Positions 1 through 5,213 of a stretch of DNA of 5,785 nucleotides are shown one piece after another. This DNA is from Chlorobiota bacterium. Lineage in GTDB: Bacteria; Bacteroidota; Bacteroidia; Flavobacteriales; Flavobacteriaceae. The stretch lies in contig JAADHG010000218.1 in NCBI GenBank assembly GCA_013151975.1, forward strand, positions 1 to 5,785, written 5' to 3'. A program made the translations under genes and the position numbers. Each line of letters begins with the position of its first letter. Position 1 is the first letter of the stretch. The notes beneath the pieces were generated by a model. It had not been told where the DNA came from and searched no databases. It saw only the letters and a program-made list of their open reading frames with translations.

Positions 1-581
1 AGTTCTACACCTAATGGTTTTGAACGTGTTTGTAGTAAAGACAAAGTTTGTGGTAAAACGTCGTCAGACACAAAGAATTTAACAACATTGTCTTTCTTTT
101 GTTGTCTTTCGCGAACTGCGAAAAGTAATGCCATAGCTTCGGCTGCTGCAGTGCTTTCGTCTAAAAGAGATGCATTTGCTATTTCCATTCCGGTAAGATC
201 GGTAATCATGGTTTGGAAATTTAAAAGCGCCTCTAGACGACCTTGAGCAATTTCGGCTTGATAAGGTGTGTAAGCCGTATACCATCCTGGGTTTTCTAAA
301 ATATTGCGTTGAATAACAGCAGGAAGATTGGTTGGATGATAACCAAGACCTATATACGATTTATACACCTTGTTTTTAGATGCTAGCGTATGTATGTGTT
401 CTAGATATTCTTGTTCGCTCATGGCAGCATCGAGGCTGAGAGCCTTGTTTAAACGAATGTTATCAGGAATAGTTTCAGAAATAAGTTGGTCTAAAGAATT
501 TGTTCCAATAACCTTAAGCATTTCAGTATGGTCATTTTCTCTTGGGCCAATATGACGTAGTGCAAAAGCATCTGTATTCAT
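1..581 (-). CDS. gcvP: Glycine dehydrogenase (glycine cleavage system P protein), N-terminal part, runs off left edge
   Basis: Reading from the ATG at 581 toward the left edge gives 193 complete codons without a stop. The P protein is the PLP-dependent subunit of the cytosolic glycine cleavage system: it decarboxylates glycine and passes the aminomethyl group to the lipoyl arm of the H protein (family knowledge). Visible family signatures are RHIGP at residues 9-13, YIGLGYHPT near 76-84, NPGWYTAYTPYQAEI at 97-111, QGRLEALLNFQ at 113-123 and LLDESTAAAEAM at 139-150. The RHIGP start is typical of the long single-chain form (about 950 residues) rather than the split GcvPA/GcvPB form. The PLP-binding lysine lies in the missing C-terminal part, so completeness cannot be judged. 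The start is chosen because family alignment begins right at MNTDAFALRHIGP. No Shine-Dalgarno is present. It is divergent from the membrane protein gene at 702; a TAnnTTTG box sits 26 bases upstream. Confidence 0.96.
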   Translation of the reverse strand, partial: MNTDAFALRHIGPRENDHTEMLKVIGTNSLDQLISETIPDNIRLNKALSLDAAMSEQEYLEHIHTLASKNKVYKSYIGLGYHPTNLPAVIQRNILENPGWYTAYTPYQAEIAQGRLEALLNFQTMITDLTGMEIANASLLDESTAAAEAMALLFAVRERQQKKDNVVKFFVSDDVLPQTLSLLQTRSKPLGVE

Positions 582-607
582 GTTGTATTATTGTAAATTT
601 TAAAGCG

Positions 608-615
608 CAAAATTA
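608..615 (-). promoter_or_regulatory. Putative -7 box of the gcvP promoter
   Basis: The minus strand reads TAATTTTG, an exact match to the Bacteroidota housekeeping -7 consensus TAnnTTTG, followed by GC as is common in such promoters. It lies 26 bases upstream of the gcvP ATG, similar to the spacing of the sigma-gene promoter in this window. The -33 element is poor: the nearest minus-strand TTG (642-644) is 26 bases away, longer than the usual 17-23. In AT-rich DNA the box could be chance. Confidence 0.33.
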
Positions 616-689
616 AACAAATAATAGTGTTTTTAGCTTACCAATATTGAAAGTTTTTAACCAATTATTTCTGTTATTAACAGTTTGAT

Positions 690-697
690 TATTTTTG
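690..697 (+). promoter_or_regulatory. Putative -7 box directly upstream of the UbiA-like gene
   Basis: The sequence TATTTTTG matches TAnnTTTG exactly and ends 4 bases before the ATG at 702. If used, transcription would start at or within a few bases of the ATG and give a leaderless or nearly leaderless mRNA. There is no clear TTTG at the -33 position, so support is weak. Confidence 0.2.
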
Positions 698-701
698 TGC
701 T

Positions 702-1535
702 ATGCAATTCGTAAAACGTCTTTTTGATTTTTATCTAAATAGTAGTATTCATGTAGCACTAGCCGTATGTTGCTTATCATGGATTACCTTAGTGGATTTT
801 AACATTGGTGTTGAATTAAACCTTATTTATTTTACATTTTTTGCAACTATAACAGGATACAATTTTGTGAAGTATTTTGGTTTGGCAAAATTTCATCATA
901 GGAAATTAGCACCTTGGCTAAGGTACATTCAGATATTTTCGTTTTTATCTTTTTTAGGACTTTTTTATTTTACACTTAAGTTAGAAACTAAAACACTACT
1001 CTATTTAGCTGGATTGGGAGTGGTTACGTTTTTATATGCGATACCGTTTTTACCAAAAAAATACTTTTTAGACAAGAATAAAAATTTACGAGCTATAAGT
1101 GGTTTAAAGATTTATGTTATTGCCTTTGTTTGGGCTATTACGACAGTTGTTATTCCGTTGATTAATGAAGATTACACAATAGACAGTGATGTAATTATAA
1201 CGGTATTTCAAAGGTATTTATTTGTTTTTGTAGCAATGCTTCCCTTTGAAATTAGAGACATGCAATTTGATAATTTAAAATTAGCAACGGTGCCTCAAAA
1301 AATTGGTATTAAAAAAACTAAATTTATAGGAGTTATATTGTTGGTACTGTTTTTTTTGATGGAATCTTTTAAGGATAATACATCAGAACCTAAGACAATG
1401 ATTGTGTTTATGATTGCAGTATTACTACTAGGTTTTCTTCTTTTTAGTAATATAAAGCGTCAAAAGTATTACAGTTCATTTTGGGTAGAAGGAATTCCAA
1501 TTATTTGGATGGTTTTAACTTTGTATTTAACCTAA
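702..1535 (+). CDS. UbiA-superfamily-like integral membrane protein with degenerate active site
   Basis: This 277-residue protein has about nine hydrophobic segments (near residues 15-33, 40-57, 73-92, 98-115, 134-153, 164-182, 206-221, 232-249 and 257-276), matching the nine-helix fold of UbiA prenyltransferases in the inner membrane. The loop after the sixth segment carries EIRDMQFDNLKLATVPQKIG (183-202), which resembles the second aspartate-rich motif of that superfamily (RDxxxD, then GxxTLPxxxG). The first motif, NDxxDxxxD, would fall after segment two, but the sequence there is GYNFVKYFGLAKFHH (52-66), with no aspartate at all. UbiA enzymes use both motifs to bind Mg-diphosphate, so ordinary prenyl transfer is doubtful; this is inference. 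An in-frame stop at 678-680 and no other start codon between make ATG 702 secure. No Shine-Dalgarno is seen. The gene is divergent from gcvP and its stop overlaps the convergent anti-sigma gene by 4 bases. Function unknown; the family call rests on fold pattern and one motif. Confidence 0.8.
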   Translation: MQFVKRLFDFYLNSSIHVALAVCCLSWITLVDFNIGVELNLIYFTFFATITGYNFVKYFGLAKFHHRKLAPWLRYIQIFSFLSFLGLFYFTLKLETKTLLYLAGLGVVTFLYAIPFLPKKYFLDKNKNLRAISGLKIYVIAFVWAITTVVIPLINEDYTIDSDVIITVFQRYLFVFVAMLPFEIRDMQFDNLKLATVPQKIGIKKTKFIGVILLVLFFLMESFKDNTSEPKTMIVFMIAVLLLGFLLFSNIKRQKYYSSFWVEGIPIIWMVLTLYLT

Positions 1536-1792
1536 TTGTTTTTAGATAACTCTTCTTCAAAGTTTTTCTTTAAAGCATCTTTTTCAGAAGTCTTTAAGTA
1601 TTCTAATTCTGAGTTATTTATTACTTGTGTAAGCTTAGAATTGTTTTTGGAGTACTTTCTACATGCTTTACAATATATTAAGTGAATATTGAGTTTTATT
1701 TTTTCCCAAAGACTAGCTTCATTATATTGTGATTTGTCACAATTATGGTTTGCTTCATTACATGATATGAACATTTTATTTTTTTTATTCAT
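1532..1792 (-). CDS. Small soluble zinc-finger (ZAS / zf-HC2-like) anti-sigma factor
   Basis: This 86-residue protein has no membrane segment or signal peptide, so it should act in the cytoplasm. It contains the ZAS signature H37-x3-C41-x2-C44 (within IHLIYCKACRKY) preceded by C11 in ISCNEANHNC; H16 and C18 are extra possible ligands. The residues after 50 are charged and likely helical (KTSEKDALKKNFEEELSKNN). The gene begins 9 bases after the stop of the ECF sigma gene on the same strand, the normal place for a cognate anti-sigma factor; proteobacterial partners of the same sigma family have a similar compact C-x25-H-x3-C-x2-C layout, from memory. Predicted role: bind and hold the sigma factor until zinc loss or cysteine oxidation releases it. 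Start is uncertain: ATG 1792 gives 86 residues, while ATG 1774 (MFISC) gives 80 and matches the usual family start better; neither has a Shine-Dalgarno. Its stop lies inside the stop region of the convergent membrane gene. Confidence 0.82.
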   Translation of the reverse strand: MNKKNKMFISCNEANHNCDKSQYNEASLWEKIKLNIHLIYCKACRKYSKNNSKLTQVINNSELEYLKTSEKDALKKNFEEELSKNN

Positions 1793-1801
1793 TACACAAT
1801 T

Positions 1802-2356
1802 TTAAAACCAATTTTTTTCTAAACATGAGGCTAGTGCAGTTCTCGCCCTATGTATGATTACCCAAAGGTTAGACGCTGTAATATTCAATTCATTACATAT
1901 GGTTTCAGTTTCATAACCCAGTATCGTTTTCATTTTAAAAATTTGGGCTTGCTTTTCTGGTAATTTGCTCATACAATTATGAATGGCCAATCCCAGCTCA
2001 GTATTTTCCAGAGTGTTTTCTGCTGTTTTATCAAATGGATCTGCAACGCGTTGTTCAATCCAATCGCCTTCATTATCAGTATCACTATTAAAGTTTATTC
2101 TAACTTCAGCTTTACCTTTTTTAGAATTTATTTTTCTATAATGGTCAATAATTTTTCGTTTTAAAATAGAAATAAGCCACGTGCGTTCACTAGCTTCTCC
2201 TTTAAAATTCTTCATAGATTTTAAACCTGCAAAAAAAGTATCCTGTACTAAATCTTGTGCAGTATCTCTATCTTTTACTCTTGTTATAGTGTAATTAAAT
2301 AGGTAATCTGAATACAAATCTATCCACTTGTTTGGATTTATTTGATGGTTTGACAT
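1802..2356 (-). CDS. ECF-type RNA polymerase sigma-70 factor
   Basis: The 184-residue protein has the two-domain plan of ECF sigma factors. Region 2 covers about residues 10-77, with DTAQDLVQDTFFAGLKS (31-47) for core polymerase binding and RTWLISILKRKIIDHYRK (58-75) for -10 recognition and melting. A polar, acidic linker (about 78-118) leads to region 4 (about 120-180), with SKLPEKQAQIFKMK and a helix-turn-helix ending in ITASNLWVIIHRARTAL (159-175). The C-terminus CLEKNWF is reminiscent of the TIGR02943 sigma family, which is often paired with a small zinc-finger anti-sigma factor (recalled, not searched). The ATG at 2356 lies about 18-20 bases downstream of the expected transcription start of a good Bacteroidota promoter, supporting this start. 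The anti-sigma gene follows after 9 bases, so both are probably co-transcribed and may be translationally coupled. The promoter looks housekeeping-type, so autoregulation is not evident. Target genes cannot be inferred. Confidence 0.95.
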   Translation of the reverse strand: MSNHQINPNKWIDLYSDYLFNYTITRVKDRDTAQDLVQDTFFAGLKSMKNFKGEASERTWLISILKRKIIDHYRKINSKKGKAEVRINFNSDTDNEGDWIEQRVADPFDKTAENTLENTELGLAIHNCMSKLPEKQAQIFKMKTILGYETETICNELNITASNLWVIIHRARTALASCLEKNWF

Positions 2357-2380
2357 TATAGTACTTTTGTTTTAGAGTTT

Positions 2381-2410
2381 CAAAAATATAATAAAAAGAT
2401 GACTTGCAAA
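2381..2410 (-). promoter_or_regulatory. Bacteroidota-type promoter of the sigma/anti-sigma operon
   Basis: On the minus strand a TTTG (2407-2410) is followed after 18 bases by TATTTTTG (2381-2388). This fits the Bacteroidota housekeeping consensus TTG-N17-23-TAnnTTTG with no mismatch. Transcription would begin around 2374-2377, giving a leader of about 20 bases before the sigma ATG at 2356. It is the best promoter match in the window and indicates that sigma/anti-sigma need not depend on read-through from dcp. Confidence 0.6.
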
Positions 2411-2463
2411 GATTTTGTGAAAATTTTAAAACTATCTTAGTTAAATAGAATTTATACTTAAGA

Positions 2464-4497
2464 TTATTTTTCAATCAATCCAGCACGTTTCAATAAAGCT
2501 TCTGGTTTTGGCTCTTGACCTCTAAAACGTTTGTAAAGTACCATTGGATCTTCTGTGCCACCTTTACTTAATACATTTTCTTTAAATTTATTAGCAACGG
2601 TTTTATTAAAAATACCTTCTTCAGCAAAATATTCAAAGGCATCAGCATCTAGTACTTCAGCCCATTTATAACTGTAGTAACCCGACGAATAACCGCCTTG
2701 AAAAATATGCGAAAAAGCAGTACTCATACAGTTCTCTTTAATATCAGGATAAAGTTGTGTGTCCTTAAAGGCATTAATTTCATATTGCTTTACATCTTTA
2801 ATGTTTGAAGGGTCTAGTCCGTGCCAACCCATATCTAATAATCCAAAACTTAGTTGACGTAAGGTTTGCATACCTTCATGAAATGTTGATGATTCTTTAA
2901 TTTTTTTAATCAATTCCATAGGAATGATTTCCCCTGTTTCATAGTGTTTCGCAAAGTCCTCTAAAGCGTCTTTTTCGTAACACCAATTTTCTAAAACTTG
3001 ACTTGGTAATTCTACAAAATCCCAATACACACTAGTGCCAGATAAACTTTGATAAGTTGTATTTGCTAACATGCCATGAAGCGCATGACCAAATTCGTGA
3101 AAAAGAGTGGTAACTTCGTTAAAGGTAAGGAGGGAAGGCTTACTTTTTGTTGGCTTGGTAAAGTTGCATACTATAGATATGTGTGGGCGTTCGTTTTTCC
3201 CATCTTTAATGTATTGAGATTTAAAAGAAGTCATCCATGCACCATTTCGTTTTCCTTGTCTGGGAAAAAAATCAGCGTAAAAAATAGAAACTAAATCTCC
3301 ATTTTTGTCAGTGACTTTATAGGTTAAAACATCGTCGTGATATGTGTCTATATCATGTATTTCTTCAAAATTGAGATCGTATAGTTTATGAGCAACAGTA
3401 AATACACCTAGAATGACATTCTCTAATTTAAAATAAGGTTTTAATTGTTCATCATCCAGATTAAATAATTTTTGTTTTAATTTTTCAGAATAATAAGCGG
3501 AGTCCCATTTTTGAAGGTTATCAATGCCATCTAATTCTTTTGCGAAATCTTGAAGATTAGCAAATTCACGTTCAGCGGCTGGTTTTGCTTTTTCAAGTAA
3601 TTCATTTAAAAATTCTTGAACTTTTTCAGGTGTTTTTGCCATACGCTCTTCCAGCACAAAATGAGCATGGGTTTTATAGCCTAAAAGCTGTGCTCTCTCA
3701 TAACGAAGTTTTACAATTTTAAGTACAATATCTTGATTGTCTAAGGCGTCCCCTTTAAAGGCTTTACTACCAAAAGCCAACGATAAGGTTTTGCGTAACT
3801 CTCTATTGTCTGCATAGGTCATAAAAGGAATATAACTTGGGTAATCTAGGGTAAATAACCAACCTTCTTTTTGCTTAGATTCTGCCAATTGTTTAGCAGC
3901 TTCTTTAGCACCATCTGGTAAACCAGACAAATCACTTTCATTTGTGATTAGCATTTCGAAGTTGTTAGTTTCAGCTAAAACATGTTCTCCAAACTTTAGT
4001 TTTAATTGGCTTAATTCTTTATCAATTTCTCGAAGTTTTTCTTTTTCATCTTCTGGTAAATTGGCACCGTTTCTTGAAAAGCTTTTATAATTAGTAATGA
4101 GTAACGTTTTTTGTTCTTCAGTTAAATCTAAAGTGTCTTTTATATTATAAACAGCTTTAACACGTTGAAATAGTTTCTCATTTAAAGCAATATCATTGCT
4201 GAACTCAGAGAGCAACGGCGATACATCTTGTGCTATTTTTTGAATAGCATCATTAGTTTCGGCTGAGTTTAAATTAAAAAAGATACTTGATATTCTATTT
4301 AACTCTTGTCCAGAAAAATCTAAAGCTTCAAGTGTATTTTCAAAATTTGGAGCGTCTGGATTATTTACAATAGCGTCAATTTCAGCTTTAGCTTTTGTAA
4401 TGGCCTTTTTAAACGCAGGAAGAAAATCTTCGGTTTTAATTTTTGAAAAAGGAGCAGTATTATATGGTGTTGAAAAGTATTGATTTAAAGGATTCAT
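2464..4497 (-). CDS. dcp: Peptidyl-dipeptidase Dcp, M3 family zinc metallopeptidase
   Basis: The 677-residue protein aligns by eye along its whole length with E. coli Dcp (about 681 residues), from NPLNQYFSTPYNTAPF at the N-terminus to LYKRFRGQEPKPEALLKRAG at the C-terminus. The zinc site is HEFGH at 467-471 (within TLFHEFGHALHG) with the third ligand E496 in DFVELPSQ, the 29-residue spacing expected for M3 enzymes. The substrate-binding tyrosine loop GGYSSGYYSYKW (601-612) is intact. Dcp enzymes remove dipeptides from the C-termini of oligopeptides; oligopeptidase A (PrlC) is the nearest alternative, but motifs such as SGTSVYWDFVELPSQ favour Dcp. No signal peptide or lipobox is seen, so it is predicted cytosolic and involved in peptide recycling. 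The ATG at 4497 fits the family N-terminus and has no Shine-Dalgarno. The gene stands alone: 228 bases and a terminator separate it from purE upstream, and 107 bases separate it from the sigma gene downstream. I found no convincing promoter for it. Confidence 0.96.
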   Translation of the reverse strand: MNPLNQYFSTPYNTAPFSKIKTEDFLPAFKKAITKAKAEIDAIVNNPDAPNFENTLEALDFSGQELNRISSIFFNLNSAETNDAIQKIAQDVSPLLSEFSNDIALNEKLFQRVKAVYNIKDTLDLTEEQKTLLITNYKSFSRNGANLPEDEKEKLREIDKELSQLKLKFGEHVLAETNNFEMLITNESDLSGLPDGAKEAAKQLAESKQKEGWLFTLDYPSYIPFMTYADNRELRKTLSLAFGSKAFKGDALDNQDIVLKIVKLRYERAQLLGYKTHAHFVLEERMAKTPEKVQEFLNELLEKAKPAAEREFANLQDFAKELDGIDNLQKWDSAYYSEKLKQKLFNLDDEQLKPYFKLENVILGVFTVAHKLYDLNFEEIHDIDTYHDDVLTYKVTDKNGDLVSIFYADFFPRQGKRNGAWMTSFKSQYIKDGKNERPHISIVCNFTKPTKSKPSLLTFNEVTTLFHEFGHALHGMLANTTYQSLSGTSVYWDFVELPSQVLENWCYEKDALEDFAKHYETGEIIPMELIKKIKESSTFHEGMQTLRQLSFGLLDMGWHGLDPSNIKDVKQYEINAFKDTQLYPDIKENCMSTAFSHIFQGGYSSGYYSYKWAEVLDADAFEYFAEEGIFNKTVANKFKENVLSKGGTEDPMVLYKRFRGQEPKPEALLKRAGLIEK

Positions 4498-4537
4498 TTA
4501 AGCTGTAAGGATTTATTAAAATAAATTTGAAAAGGAT

Positions 4538-4565
4538 AGATTACATTTTTTACTAATAGTAATCT
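4538..4565. repeat. Inverted repeat in the dcp leader region
   Basis: AGATTAC (4538-4544) and GTAATCT (4559-4565) form a perfect 7-base inverted repeat with a 14-base spacer. A smaller nested one, TTACT-AAT-AGTAA, occupies 4550-4562. The repeat lies 41-68 bases upstream of the dcp ATG and could be an operator or a leader stem, but AT-rich repeats of this size also arise by chance. Confidence 0.3.
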
Positions 4566-4656
4566 TTTTCTTTATAATTGTCTGATTTAACGTTTATTAA
4601 CTTTTAAAAATTAGTTTGTTATTGAAAATTTATTACTTTCGCCATTATTTTTTGCT

Positions 4657-4672
4657 GAGTTATTCTTAACTC
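4657..4672. repeat. Short hairpin-forming inverted repeat in the dcp-purE spacer
   Basis: GAGTTA (4657-4662) and TAACTC (4667-4672) can pair as a 6-base stem with loop TTCT. On the plus strand it is preceded by a T-run (4648-4653) and followed by an A-run (4674-4679). On the minus strand it lies about 30 bases past the purE terminator and could be a back-up structure; on the plus strand it could be part of a short RNA ending at 4702-4728. Confidence 0.4.
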
Positions 4673-4701
4673 TAAAAAAGATAGTTGATTAATAGCAATT
4701 G

Positions 4702-4728
4702 TAAAACCTCGATTCCCTCGAGGTTTTA
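4702..4728 (-). terminator. Intrinsic terminator of the purK-purE operon, potentially bidirectional
   Basis: Positions 4702-4712 and 4718-4728 are perfectly complementary over 11 bases with a 5-base loop (TTCCC on the plus strand). The GC-containing core is CCTCGA/TCGAGG, flanked by AAAA and TTTT arms. On the minus strand the hairpin ends in TTTTACAATT directly after purE; the base of the stem includes the purE stop codon TAA (4726-4728). On the plus strand the stem is followed by the T-rich TTTTATTGTTTT, a somewhat better tail, so it could stop transcription in both directions. Confidence 0.8.
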
Positions 4729-5211
4729 TTGTTTTATAGTGTTTGCTGCATCAATAACTTTAGCTTTTAGGCCTTCTTTATATATCAATACCTTGTCTAA
4801 AACGCAAGTGTCTGAAGTGCCAATAATTTGAGCGGCTAAAATACCTGCGTTTTTAGCACCATCAAGTGCAACAGTAGCAACAGGGACACCTCCAGGCATT
4901 TGTAAAATGGATAGTACAGAGTCCCAACCATCAATAGAATTTCTAGATTTAACAGGAACACCAATAACAGGAAGAGGAGATAACGCAGCTATCATTCCAG
5001 GTAAATGTGCTGCTCCTCCGGCTCCTGCAATAATAACTTTTAAGCCTCGTTTATGAGCTTCTTTACCATAATCGAACATTTTCTCTGGAGTTCTGTGAGC
5101 AGAAACAATATCAACTTCAACTTCAATATCAAAGCCTTTTAATATATCTATTGCTTCTTGCATAATAGGAAGGTCACTATTACTTCCCATAATTATACCA
5201 ACTTGTGCCAT
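4726..5211 (-). CDS. purE: N5-carboxyaminoimidazole ribonucleotide mutase (PurE class I)
   Basis: The 161-residue protein is a full-length class I PurE. It converts N5-CAIR to CAIR in de novo purine synthesis in the cytoplasm (family knowledge). Key motifs are the phosphate-binding GSNSD (9-13), SAHRTP (37-42) containing the catalytic histidine H39, and AGAGGAAHLPGM (62-73). KSRNSIDGWDSVLSILQMPGG (88-108) is the other well-conserved segment. The length is normal for the class. The ATG at 5211 follows the purK stop after only 2 bases (TAA-AT-ATG), so the genes are one operon and probably translationally coupled, and the presence of PurK supports the class I (mutase) assignment over the AIR carboxylase class. 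The stop codon is built into the base of the terminator hairpin. No Shine-Dalgarno is seen. Confidence 0.98.
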   Translation of the reverse strand: MAQVGIIMGSNSDLPIMQEAIDILKGFDIEVEVDIVSAHRTPEKMFDYGKEAHKRGLKVIIAGAGGAAHLPGMIAALSPLPVIGVPVKSRNSIDGWDSVLSILQMPGGVPVATVALDGAKNAGILAAQIIGTSDTCVLDKVLIYKEGLKAKVIDAANTIKQ

Positions 5212-5213
5212 AT

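Noticed and set aside
582..701. Glycine riboswitch or other structured leader upstream of gcvP
   Set aside because: The spacer is only 120 bases, very AT-rich, with no GC-rich stems or recognisable riboswitch core; the likely leader is about 20 bases.
1979..2164. Small plus-strand reading frame inside the sigma gene
   Set aside because: It lies wholly antisense to a well-supported gene and shows no recognisable protein motif; likewise the open frames at 79-285 and 370-555 (overlapping gcvP), 3076-3294 (in dcp) and 5158-5340 (in purK/purE).
2434..2464. Possible terminator after dcp (ATCTTA with TAAGAT)
   Set aside because: Only a 6-base AT-rich stem with a 19-base loop and a weak T-rich tail on the minus strand; too unstable to call, so how dcp transcription ends is unresolved.
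2464..4497. dcp, sigma and anti-sigma as one operon
   Set aside because: The genes share a strand, but a 107-base gap containing a perfect-match promoter before the sigma gene argues for separate transcription; read-through cannot be excluded.
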